DNA of 11,999 nt from an uncultured Catenibacterium sp. (GTDB lineage Bacteria; Bacillota_I; Bacilli_A; Erysipelotrichales; Coprobacillaceae): the NCBI RefSeq assembly GCF_900540665.1, contig NZ_UQGV01000073.1, positions 1 to 11,999 on the forward strand, written 5' to 3'. The translations under genes were made by a program, and so were the position numbers. Below, one piece after another: positions 4,940 to 11,813 of the stretch. Positions within the stretch are counted from its first letter, which is position 1. The number at the start of each line of letters is the position of its first letter. Under the pieces are notes generated by a model, which made no database searches, was not told the origin of the DNA, and saw nothing but the letters and a program-made list of their open reading frames with translations.

Positions 4940-6913
4940 ATGAACAAGATTGATCAAAAAACAGTATATACGATTAAAGCACTTTGTGCAGATATGATTC
5001 AGAAAGCAAATTCAGGACATCCAGGACTTCCTTTAGGGGCTGCTGGATTCACTCATGTATTATGGTCACAGGTATTAAATCATGATGCAAAACATCCTGA
5101 ATGGGTAAATAGAGACCGTTTTATTTTATCAGCAGGACATGGTTCAAGCATGCTTTATAGCTTATTACATCTATATGGTTATGGCTTAACTATGGATGAT
5201 TTAATGCAGTTTAGACAGTTAGGGTCACTTACACCGGGACATCCAGAATATGGACATACAGTAGGTGTAGATGCCACTACAGGTCCACTAGGACAGGGCT
5301 TAGGCATGGCTGTTGGTATGGCAATGGGTCAGGCTCATTTAGCCACTGTATTTAATAAACCAGGTTATGATCTATTTGATCATTATGTTTATGCATTAGC
5401 TGGTGATGGATGTATGATGGAAGGTATTTCTTCAGAAGCATTATCACTTGCCGGTACACTTAAGTTAGAAAAGCTCATCATCTTATATGATTCAAACAAC
5501 ATTTCTATCGAAGGTAACACAAACATCACATTTACAGAAAATGTATCAGACAGAGTAAAGGCATTTGGTTTTGAAACATTAACTGTAGAAGATGGAGATA
5601 ACTTAGATGAAGTACTTGCTGCATTGGAAAAAGCAAAGACCATTAAAGGTAAACCTAAGTTTATTGAAATTAAGACAACTATCGGTAAAGATAGTCCAAA
5701 CGAAGGTTCAGAAAGCACTCATGGTGCACCATTAGGCGTGAATAACATCAAGGCACTTAAAGAAAAACTTGGTCTTCCACAGGAAGAATTCTATGTACCA
5801 GAAGATGTATATGACTATCTTGCATCAACGCAGAAACGTGTAGATGATTTATATGATGCTTGGACTTCTATGCAGGATAAATACTTTGAAGAATATCCAG
5901 AAATGAAGATTGTATGGGAACAGTATTTTAACCCTGACTTTGCAAGAATCTTCAAGGATAACCCATTATTCTGGGCTAATAAGCATCACAATATTGCAAC
6001 TCGTGCTGCAAGTGGTGAAACAATGAACCTTATTAAGAACTTTGCCCCTAATTTCATTGGTGGTTCAGCTGACTTAGGACCTTCTAATAAGACAGTCTTA
6101 AATGGTGAAGGTGAATTCAGTGCAGATAACTATGGTGGACGTAATATCCACTTTGGTGTAAGAGAACAGGCTATGGCTGCAGTAGGCAATGGTTTAATGT
6201 TATATGGTGGATTAAAGGCATATGTGGCTACATTCTTTGTATTTAGTGACTATGTAAAACCTATGGCTCGTTTGTCTTCATTAATGAAGCTTCCACTTAC
6301 TTATGTATTTACTCATGATAGTATTGGTGTAGGGGAAGATGGACCAACACATGAACCAGTAGAACAGTTAACTATGCTTCGTGCTATGCCTAATATGTAT
6401 GTATTTAGACCATGTGATGAATTTGAAACAAAAGCAGGCTGGTATGTTGCAATGAGTTCAAAAGAAACACCTACATCTCTCATCCTTTCTAGACAGGATT
6501 TACCTAAGATGGTAGGAAGTAACAGAGGTGCCTTAAGAGGTGGTTATATCATCGATGATTGTATGAGTAAGCCAGATATCATCATCATTGCATCAGGTTC
6601 AGAAGTAGACTTAGCAGTTAAAGCTAAAGAACAATTAAAAGACCCTAACTTAAATATCAGAATCGTTTCTATGCCTTGTCAGGAATTATTCAGAGAACAG
6701 TCAGAAGAATACAAGGAATCTATTCTACCATCATGTGTAGAAAATAGAATTATTGTAGAAGCTGGAAGCCGTTTATCTTGGGGTGAATTTGCAGGATTCA
6801 AGGGCAAATATGTCACTATGGATACATTTGGTGCTTCAGGTAAGCCAGCAGACTTATTCAAGGAATTCCATTTGACTGTAGAAGATGTCATCAAAGCTAT
6901 TAAAGAATTCTAA
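4940..6913 (+). CDS. tkt: Transketolase
   Basis: This 657-residue protein is a full-length bacterial transketolase. It transfers two-carbon ketol units between sugar phosphates in the non-oxidative pentose phosphate pathway, using thiamine diphosphate and a divalent metal. Conserved features are SGHPG (25-29, His27), SAGHGS (64-69, His67), GHPE with His101, GPLGQG (115-120), the ThDP/metal motif GDG (155-157) completed by Asn186-Asn187, His261 in STHGAPLG, the cofactor-activating Glu409 in FGVREQ, and HDSIGVGEDGPTHEP (459-473). A C-terminal domain follows. The start fits the family N-terminus; its Shine-Dalgarno GGGAG (4922-4926) is 13 bases away, longer than usual. It has its own promoter and a strong terminator. 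It is cytoplasmic and shows no defects. Confidence 0.97.
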   Translation: MNKIDQKTVYTIKALCADMIQKANSGHPGLPLGAAGFTHVLWSQVLNHDAKHPEWVNRDRFILSAGHGSSMLYSLLHLYGYGLTMDDLMQFRQLGSLTPGHPEYGHTVGVDATTGPLGQGLGMAVGMAMGQAHLATVFNKPGYDLFDHYVYALAGDGCMMEGISSEALSLAGTLKLEKLIILYDSNNISIEGNTNITFTENVSDRVKAFGFETLTVEDGDNLDEVLAALEKAKTIKGKPKFIEIKTTIGKDSPNEGSESTHGAPLGVNNIKALKEKLGLPQEEFYVPEDVYDYLASTQKRVDDLYDAWTSMQDKYFEEYPEMKIVWEQYFNPDFARIFKDNPLFWANKHHNIATRAASGETMNLIKNFAPNFIGGSADLGPSNKTVLNGEGEFSADNYGGRNIHFGVREQAMAAVGNGLMLYGGLKAYVATFFVFSDYVKPMARLSSLMKLPLTYVFTHDSIGVGEDGPTHEPVEQLTMLRAMPNMYVFRPCDEFETKAGWYVAMSSKETPTSLILSRQDLPKMVGSNRGALRGGYIIDDCMSKPDIIIIASGSEVDLAVKAKEQLKDPNLNIRIVSMPCQELFREQSEEYKESILPSCVENRIIVEAGSRLSWGEFAGFKGKYVTMDTFGASGKPADLFKEFHLTVEDVIKAIKEF

Positions 6914-6927
6914 ACAAATTTGTTTTA

Positions 6928-6961
6928 GCCTCCTATAATAGTATTATAAGGAGGCTTTTTT
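6928..6961 (+). terminator. tkt terminator whose 3' arm is the next gene's ribosome binding site
   Basis: GCCTCCTATAAT (6928-6939) pairs with ATTATAAGGAGGC (6943-6955), with one bulged A and a 3-base loop, followed by six T (6956-6961). It is a standard intrinsic terminator for tkt. The 3' arm contains AAGGAGG (6948-6954), placed 7 bases before the ATG at 6962, so folding of the same hairpin also hides the Shine-Dalgarno sequence of the transporter gene. Confidence 0.9.
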
Positions 6962-7816
6962 ATGTGGATTCTTTATGCATTTGGTTCTGCCTTTTTTGCA
7001 GGTTTAACTGCAGTGCTTGCGAAATGTGGCATTGAACATACAAACTCTCACTTAGCAACTGCATTACGTACCATTGTCGTACTCATCTTCTCATGGATCA
7101 TGGTAGGAATCGTAGGATCATTCTCTACAATTCATACTATTACGCATAAGACATTTCTATTCTTAATTCTTTCTGGAATATCAACTGGAGCGAGCTGGCT
7201 ATGTTACTTCAAGGCATTACAGTTAGGGAATATTAATAAGGTAACGGCTATAGATAAAACAAGTGTCGTATTGACTATTATTCTTTCATTTCTATTCTTC
7301 AAGGAAAGCGTTACAGTATATAAGATCATAGGTATGATTATTCTTACAACAGGTACATATTTAATGGTAGAAAAGAAGAAGGTTACTAAACAGACAAGTC
7401 ATACCTGGTTACTTTATGCAGTACTTTCTGTTGCCTTTGCGAGCTTTACAACTATCCTAGGTAAGATTGGTATTAGTAATATTGAAAGTAATCTAGGAAC
7501 CGCAATTCGTACAAGTGTAGTTCTTATTATGAGCTGGATTGTAGTCTTTCTGACACATAGTGAAATGAATATGAAGAATATTCCAAAGAAAGAATATCTC
7601 TATATCGCTTTATCAGGACTTGCAACAGGCGGTTCATGGTTATGCTTCTACCATGCCCTGCAAAGTGGACCAGCAAGTCTAGTCACTCCTATAGATAAGC
7701 TCAGTATTCTCTTTACTGTATTATTCTCTTATCTTATTTTTCATGAGAAACTCTCTAAGAAAGCATTACTTGGTTTAATAATGATTGTAGCTGGCACTTT
7801 AGTTATGCTTATCTAA
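6962..7816 (+). CDS. EamA/DMT-superfamily transporter (10 TM)
   Basis: The 284-residue protein consists almost entirely of hydrophobic segments separated by short basic loops, with an internal duplication typical of the drug/metabolite transporter family (two EamA units, ten predicted membrane spans). The halves are strikingly alike. A block starting SGISTGASWLC (from 71) recurs as SGLATGGSWLC (from 218), ALRTIVVL (34-41) recurs as AIRTSVVL (181-188), and AIDK (96-99) as PIDK, an offset of about 147 residues. Such proteins move small metabolites across the cytoplasmic membrane, and the substrate cannot be inferred. The ATG follows the tkt terminator T-tract directly, with the ribosome binding site buried in that terminator. 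No separate promoter was recognised, so expression may depend on read-through of tkt. Confidence 0.92.
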   Translation: MWILYAFGSAFFAGLTAVLAKCGIEHTNSHLATALRTIVVLIFSWIMVGIVGSFSTIHTITHKTFLFLILSGISTGASWLCYFKALQLGNINKVTAIDKTSVVLTIILSFLFFKESVTVYKIIGMIILTTGTYLMVEKKKVTKQTSHTWLLYAVLSVAFASFTTILGKIGISNIESNLGTAIRTSVVLIMSWIVVFLTHSEMNMKNIPKKEYLYIALSGLATGGSWLCFYHALQSGPASLVTPIDKLSILFTVLFSYLIFHEKLSKKALLGLIMIVAGTLVMLI

Positions 7817-7824
7817 CTTTTCTA

Positions 7825-7853
7825 TTCACAAACCTTCTCACAAGTGTTATTAT
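7825..7853 (+). promoter_or_regulatory. Promoter of the DUF6110-like/P-type ATPase operon
   Basis: TTCACA (7825-7830) and TATTAT (7848-7853) each match sigma-A consensus at five of six positions and are separated by 17 bp. Transcription would start near 7860, at the left edge of the adjoining palindrome. Confidence 0.7.
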
Positions 7854-7858
7854 TACAG

Positions 7859-7876
7859 TGTTAGTTATAACTAACA
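7859..7876. promoter_or_regulatory. 18-bp perfect palindromic operator candidate
   Basis: TGTTAGTTATAACTAACA is a perfect 18-bp palindrome beginning at the predicted transcription start and ending three bases before the AGGAGG ribosome binding site (7879-7884). The position is that of a classic repressor operator for a dimeric regulator. It does not fit the CopY core TACAnnTGTA or a canonical Fur box closely enough to name the regulator. It could also form an mRNA hairpin next to the ribosome binding site. No regulator gene adjoins it. Confidence 0.7.
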
Positions 7877-7892
7877 ATAGGAGGAAAAGAAT

Positions 7893-8120
7893 ATGAAAGA
7901 ATTATTCAAAAACAAATTATTATGGTCATTTGTAGGTGGTGTAGCCGCTACAGTTGCAGGTAGTAAGTTTGTAAAGAGTGACTGTGCAAGAAATGCAGCA
8001 GTTAAATCCGTTGCGGCTGGTATGCAGATTAAAGATGACGCACTTGCAACATATGATACAATTGTAGAAGACGCAAAAGATATCTATGCTGAAGCAAAAA
8101 GCAAGAAAGAAGCAAAATAG
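7893..8120 (+). CDS. Small single-TM DUF6110-like protein paired with a P1B-type ATPase
   Basis: The protein has 75 residues. Residues about 9-27 form a glycine/alanine-rich membrane helix containing FVGGVAATVAGSKFV (small residues at 15, 16, 19 and 23 suit helix packing). A single Cys31 follows in KSDCARN. The rest is a charged, Ala-rich amphipathic helix ending in a Lys-rich tail (EAKSKKEAK). It matches, from memory, the DUF6110 family, which occurs next to heavy-metal P-type ATPases in Firmicutes. The arrangement (short membrane helix, cytoplasmic helix, gene directly before the ATPase) parallels mycobacterial PacL proteins (DUF1490), which stabilise and feed metal to Ctp ATPases. That role is an inference here, and the acidic/His metal-binding tail of PacL1 is absent. 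AGGAGG lies 8 bases upstream. A hairpin right at its stop may raise its expression relative to the ATPase. Confidence 0.85.
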   Translation: MKELFKNKLLWSFVGGVAATVAGSKFVKSDCARNAAVKSVAAGMQIKDDALATYDTIVEDAKDIYAEAKSKKEAK

Positions 8121-8143
8121 GGAATAGTCATTTCCTATTTTTT
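8114..8143 (+). terminator. Terminator-like attenuator between the small protein and the ATPase
   Basis: Bases 8114-8124 pair with 8131-8141 (11 bp including one G-T pair, 6-base loop), and a T-run spans 8138-8143. The UAG stop of the small protein (8118-8120) lies inside the 5' arm. Since the ATPase starts only 14 bases later and no new promoter is visible, this should act as partial terminator or processing site that lets only part of the transcripts reach the ATPase. Confidence 0.7.
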
Positions 8144-8156
8144 AGGTGATAAGAGA

Positions 8157-10268
8157 ATGTTAGAGTATCGTATAGTACATGACATACCAGGACGTATGAG
8201 AATACGTTATGGCCGTTATCGCTTTTCTAGAAATAAAGCACTAGCCTTACATTTCGCATTATGTAAATGGGATATGGTTGAATCAGCCGATGTCAATGAA
8301 AGAACAGGTTCTATTTTGTTCACTTACAGTGTTGATCAAAGAGATGCTTTGATTGATAAAATCAACTCTTTAGATATCCCTCACTTTGATGACACACTCT
8401 ATGAAAAACTCATTAAAGAAAACAAATATCTTATAGATCACCGTGATATCAACGATCAATACATTGGAAAATTCACTGGTATTATCGTAAGAAGATATGC
8501 CTCTAAATGGTTTCTACCATTACCAATAAGAAACATATTAACCATTTATCATACAATCCAGTATGTAAAAGAAGGACTTGATTCTCTTGTACATAAACGT
8601 ATTGATGTACCAGTATTAGATGCGACAAGTATTTCTGTTTCATTATTATCAGGACAATGGGGTACAGCACGTAATATCATGTTCTTACTGAATATCTCTT
8701 CATTACTTGAAGACTATACAAAGAAAACAACATCATTACAGCTCAAAGAAACATTGTCTGTCAATATTGATAAAGTATGGATACTAGAGGAAGAAAAAGA
8801 AAAACAGATTTCTACAACTCATTTACAGAAAGAAGATATTGTGATTGTACAGACAGGTTCTATGGTTCCAGTAGATGGTGAAGTAGTAAATGGTGAAGCC
8901 ATGATCAATGAATCAAGCTTTACTGGTGAACCATTAAGTAAGATGGTAAAACAAGGAAGTTCTGTTTTTGCAGGTACTGTTGTAGAAGAAGGTAAGATTT
9001 ATATTAAGGTAAGAAATCTACAATTAGAAAGCCGTATTAATAAGATTGTAGATATGATTGATACAAACGAATCACTTAAAGCTGGTATCCAATCTGGTGC
9101 TGAACATTTAGCTGATGCGATTGTACCTTATAGTTTTGTGGCTTTCTTTGGATTACTTCTTGCGACAAGAAATCTTACACGTGCTTCTTCTGTATTACTT
9201 GTAGATTATTCATGTGCAATTAAGCTTTCTACATCTATTTCTATTATTAGTGCAATGCAGGAAGCAGGACGCCATTCTGTTATGGTTAAGGGTGGTAAAT
9301 ACCTAGAAGCAATGGATCAGGCAGATACAATTGTCTTTGATAAAACAGGTACCCTTACAAATGCGCAGCCATTTGTACAGAAGGTTACACCAATAGGAAA
9401 CTATACACGTGATGAAGTATTACGTATTGCAGCTTGTCTAGAGGAACATTTCCCACATAGTGTAGCAAATGCGATAGTAAAACAGGCATCACTCGAACAA
9501 TTACATCATGAAGAAGAACATGCTGAAGTGAAGTATATTATTGCGCATGGTATTGCGACTATTTATCGTGATCAGCGTGCTATTATCGGTAGTGATCATT
9601 TTGTATTTGAAGATGAACATATTACTAAAACAGAAGAAATAGAAACACTCATCAATAACTTACAAAGTGAAGGTGCCAGTTCTTTGATATTCCTCGCAAT
9701 AGGAGGAGAACTCGCAGGTATTATTTCTATTTATGATCCACTTAAACCAGAAGCAAAAGAAACTATTATGAATCTAAGAAGTAGTGGTTTTAAGAATATC
9801 ATTATGTTGACAGGTGATAGTGAGAATGCAGCTAAGCATATTGCGGAAGAACTTAATATTGATGGTTACTTAGCAGGTGTATTACCTGAAGATAAAGCAA
9901 ACTATGTCAAAAAATTAAGAGATGAAGGACATAAAGTTGTGATGGTTGGTGATGGTGTCAATGATACTCCAGCCTTATCTTGTGCGGATGTCTCTATCTC
10001 TTTACAGGATAGTTCAGATATTGCGAGAGAACTTGCGGATGTGACACTTACTTCTTCATCATTAGAAGAAATTGTCGTATTTAAACAATTATCAAAACTA
10101 TTAATGAAAAGAATCAAGCGTAACTATACAAGAATAGTCACTTTAAATACTGGATTAATATTATTAGGTATGTTTGGTGTCTTACCTGCAAGTACAACAT
10201 CACTTATTCATAATGGTTCAACATTTATATTTGCGATATCATCTTCTACATCATTATTAGAAAATTGA
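8157..10268 (+). CDS. P1B-type heavy-metal-transporting ATPase with degenerate HMA domain and Tyr-Ser-Cys membrane motif
   Basis: The 703-residue protein has the P1B layout. Residues 1-75 form a ferredoxin-like HMA-type domain (IPGRMRIRYGRYR, ending near GSILFTYS) with no CxxC. Membrane helices follow, and the actuator domain carries SFTGEP (254-259). The phosphorylated Asp395 lies in DKTGTLT, with TGD at 552-554 and GDGVNDTPAL at 598-607. Two final helices contain LIHNGST. The membrane motif before the phosphorylation domain reads VDYSCAIKLS (Cys353), where copper and zinc pumps have CPC or SPC. The usual nucleotide-binding HP dipeptide appears as FPHS (His434). This pattern fits the CtpC-like branch of P1B pumps linked to Mn, Zn or Fe homeostasis; the metal here is not decidable. 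AGGTGAT (8144-8150) is the ribosome binding site. It forms an operon with the upstream small membrane protein. Confidence 0.93.
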   Translation: MLEYRIVHDIPGRMRIRYGRYRFSRNKALALHFALCKWDMVESADVNERTGSILFTYSVDQRDALIDKINSLDIPHFDDTLYEKLIKENKYLIDHRDINDQYIGKFTGIIVRRYASKWFLPLPIRNILTIYHTIQYVKEGLDSLVHKRIDVPVLDATSISVSLLSGQWGTARNIMFLLNISSLLEDYTKKTTSLQLKETLSVNIDKVWILEEEKEKQISTTHLQKEDIVIVQTGSMVPVDGEVVNGEAMINESSFTGEPLSKMVKQGSSVFAGTVVEEGKIYIKVRNLQLESRINKIVDMIDTNESLKAGIQSGAEHLADAIVPYSFVAFFGLLLATRNLTRASSVLLVDYSCAIKLSTSISIISAMQEAGRHSVMVKGGKYLEAMDQADTIVFDKTGTLTNAQPFVQKVTPIGNYTRDEVLRIAACLEEHFPHSVANAIVKQASLEQLHHEEEHAEVKYIIAHGIATIYRDQRAIIGSDHFVFEDEHITKTEEIETLINNLQSEGASSLIFLAIGGELAGIISIYDPLKPEAKETIMNLRSSGFKNIIMLTGDSENAAKHIAEELNIDGYLAGVLPEDKANYVKKLRDEGHKVVMVGDGVNDTPALSCADVSISLQDSSDIARELADVTLTSSSLEEIVVFKQLSKLLMKRIKRNYTRIVTLNTGLILLGMFGVLPASTTSLIHNGSTFIFAISSSTSLLEN

Positions 10269-10273
10269 TGTAC

Positions 10274-10295
10274 AGCCCCGTTCTGGGGCTTTTTT
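10274..10295 (+). terminator. Intrinsic terminator after the P-type ATPase
   Basis: AGCCCC (10274-10279) pairs with GGGGCT (10285-10290) around the loop GTTCT, followed by a T-run to 10295. It lies 5 bases after the ATPase stop codon and closes the metal-transport operon. Confidence 0.92.
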
Positions 10296-10310
10296 ATTTC
10301 CGAGGAAAAC

Positions 10311-10377
10311 TACAAATGTCAACTCAAGTTTACATGATAGTTGGTGGAGGAAACTGTCTTTTCGCACTACACTTGTA
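10311..10377. promoter_or_regulatory. CopY/BlaI-type TACAnnTGTA operator boxes
   Basis: TACACTTGTA (10368-10377) matches exactly the TACAnnTGTA core bound by CopY and related to BlaI/MecI operators. TACAAATGTC (10311-10320) matches it at all but the last base. The two are 57 bp apart upstream of the broken ABC ATPase gene, within a gap with no clear promoter. A ten-base match can occur by chance, so two neighbouring copies are suggestive only. No CopY or BlaI gene lies in the window. Confidence 0.4.
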
Positions 10378-10408
10378 GAGGCACTATTCATGAAAAGGAG
10401 TTGAAAAA

Positions 10409-11027
10409 ATGGACGCAATCTCATTAGATCATATATCTAATAGATATCCCTTATTAAACGATATCAGCATCACGGTGAAGTATGGAGAAATATATGGCAT
10501 AGTGGGGAAACAGGCAACAACTCTATTTAAAATCATTCTTGGTAAAACCTACTATGATCAAGGACAAGTGAGTATTCTAGAAAGTACTCAAGAAAAGTAT
10601 TTGAGACGTAATAGAAAGAATAGGCTACGCTGTCAACAGCCACTTCTTTAATCATTTGAATGCATCTAAGAACTTTTACTATCACTGTCTAAAAAAAGGT
10701 ATTTATGACAAAAAAGAAGTTGAACATGTCCTATCTCTCGTGGGCTTGCAGGACCAACAGTTACTTTATCGCAACTTCTCACACGAAATGAAATGTCGTC
10801 TTGCGATTGCGAAAGCCCTCTTAGGACATCCAGCTATTCTCCTACTTGATGAACCTATGGAAGATCTCAATACTAACGAAATAGCTTCTATTAGACAGCT
10901 TCTTCTTGCACTCAATAAAGAAGGTATTACGATACTGCTCTCTAGTCATTGTATCAACCACTTAAAAGGACTTGTCACGCACCATTGCATCATAGAATAT
11001 GGAACAATCAAAGAAATCAAGGAGTGA
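10409..11027 (+). pseudogene. Broken BcrA-like ABC transporter ATP-binding protein
   Basis: Two reading frames together match one ABC ATPase of the bacitracin-export (BcrA) type. The first (10409-10651) has the N-terminal strands and GEIYGIVGK. The second (open from 10605 and running to 11027) reads GYAVNSHFFNHLNASKN, then the signature region, Walker B (ILLLDEP) and a switch His in LLSSHC. A frameshift between about 10595 and 10620 separates them. The Walker A site reads GKQATTLFK, about three residues short of GKNGAGKTTLFK, so the P-loop lysine and glycines are lost. The signature reads FSHEMKCRLAIA instead of the usual FSLGMKQRLAIA, and the D-loop is also altered. These lesions rule out normal ATP hydrolysis. 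AAAGGAG (10394-10400) still precedes the ATG. No permease gene is visible downstream. Confidence 0.88.
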
Positions 11028-11038
11028 ATTCCTTGATT
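11015..11038. repeat. 9-bp hairpin at the end of the ABC remnant
   Basis: AATCAAGGA (11015-11023) and TCCTTGATT (11030-11038) are perfect inverted copies with a 6-base loop that contains the stop codon of the ABC remnant. No T-tract follows, so it is not a good terminator. It lies just before the start codon of the next small ORF and covers the only AAGGAG nearby. Confidence 0.55.
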
Positions 11039-11043
11039 GAATC

Positions 11044-11190
11044 ATGAATAAGTATGCCAATAAGATTCTGGGGTTATTATTACATCATTCAATTTTTTTA
11101 TGCTATTTAATCCAGAGATATACATTTCTCGACTTCTTTCCACTCATAATAGGATTAAATCATTTAATATGGATACTCTCAATTTCCTAG
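11044..11190 (+). CDS. Small hydrophobic ORF, possible two-TM remnant (48 aa)
   Basis: ATG at 11044 opens 48 codons to TAG at 11188-11190. The product starts MNKYANKILGLLL and is mostly hydrophobic, with one membrane stretch around residues 8-23 and another around 30-48 (FFPLIIGLNHLIWILSIS). It starts 17 bases after the ABC remnant. No usable ribosome binding site is close, and the nearest AAGGAG is held in the hairpin before it. It ends abruptly within a hydrophobic segment, which suggests a truncated small membrane protein of the former ABC operon. I do not recognise a family. Confidence 0.45.
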   Translation: MNKYANKILGLLLHHSIFLCYLIQRYTFLDFFPLIIGLNHLIWILSIS

Positions 11191-11375
11191 AATATACAGA
11201 AGAATAAATAACCGGATAATTCTTTCAAATGTAGTGAAGCTTTCATTTTGTAGTCAACATAGTCTTCTGTGACATCCTGCTTAAACTATAACCCCAACTG
11301 AATCTTATAAAGACTTTCATGATCCTTTTGACATAGTAACCAATATCTTCCTGCATGATCATGGAAGTCTATTTT
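11187..11375 (-). pseudogene. Possible minus-strand coding relic, unrecognised
   Basis: Read on the minus strand from 11369, one frame gives DFHDHAGRYWLLCQK and continues as KDHESLYKIQLGL to a TAG at 11286-11288. The same frame resumes with FKQDVTEDYVDYKMKASL and ends at TAG 11187-11189. The composition is protein-like (mixed charged, aromatic and aliphatic residues on both sides of the stop), unlike the other frames here. There is no start codon or ribosome binding site, and an in-frame TAA lies at 11376-11378. I recognise no family; it may be chance. Confidence 0.22.
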
Positions 11376-11377
11376 TT
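11347..11377 (+). terminator. Weak terminator-like hairpin before the YxeA-type gene
   Basis: CTTCC (11347-11351) pairs with GGAAG (11363-11367), with CATGATCATG between them able to fold further, and six T follow at 11372-11377. The stem is short and interrupted, so termination would be weak. Confidence 0.3.
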
Positions 11378-11416
11378 ATTGCATTATTCAACAAAAAGGA
11401 GAATAGAAGGGTGAAT

Positions 11417-11797
11417 ATGAAAAAGAAGGTCATATTGTTTGTATTTATCATTTTAATCAGTATAGTAACAATTGCAGTAAACAGATATTACAGTACTGAC
11501 CATACTTTATCTGACTGCTACTATACACAGATTCCTCGTGTTGATGTGAATAGAGAATCATGGCTTATCGATGATTTTGGCCATAAACAACCCATTGGTA
11601 AAGAATATGTTCTTGTTTGTTATAATGCATTAGGAGAGTCAACACGTGTAACATTTATTTATGCAGACTCTTATTGTCCAGGAACTTACATCAAGTTAAA
11701 AACAAAGAAGAAGATAGTCATCAACCAAAGGATTATATCTGAATCGAAAGTTCCACAACGTGCTTTAAATCAAATCAAGAGTTATGGAACAAAATAG
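11417..11797 (+). CDS. YxeA-family (DUF1093) secreted or membrane-anchored protein
   Basis: The product is about 126 residues: a basic start (MKKKV) followed by one hydrophobic helix (residues about 6-22, VILFVFIILISIVTIAV) acting as signal or anchor, then a roughly 100-residue extracytoplasmic domain. That domain has the small beta-rich pattern of YxeA proteins, with a central segment on the theme GKEYVLVCYNALGES and a C-terminal KVPQRALNQI. Function is unknown in the family, which often lies next to ABC transporters of the bacitracin/lantibiotic type, as it does here. ATG at 11417 is preceded by AGAAGGG 5 bases away. A GTG at 11411, with AAAGGAG 9 bases upstream, would add two residues and is equally possible. 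It shows no lesions, unlike its upstream neighbours. Confidence 0.75.
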   Translation: MKKKVILFVFIILISIVTIAVNRYYSTDHTLSDCYYTQIPRVDVNRESWLIDDFGHKQPIGKEYVLVCYNALGESTRVTFIYADSYCPGTYIKLKTKKKIVINQRIISESKVPQRALNQIKSYGTK

Positions 11798-11813
11798 ATG
11801 AAAGGAGAGAGAT

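Noticed and set aside
5389..5718. Minus-strand frame within tkt (and a second at 6679-6894)
   Set aside because: Both are opposite clear transketolase sequence with conserved residues; no ribosome binding site or family features.
9902..10117. Minus-strand frame within the P-type ATPase
   Set aside because: It lies opposite the GDGVND hinge region of the ATPase and is explained by that gene.
11328..11359. Promoter for the YxeA-type gene based on a perfect TTGACA at 11328-11333
   Set aside because: No acceptable -10 hexamer lies at 16-18 bp; the best (CATGAT) is 20 bp away, so it is not listed as a promoter.
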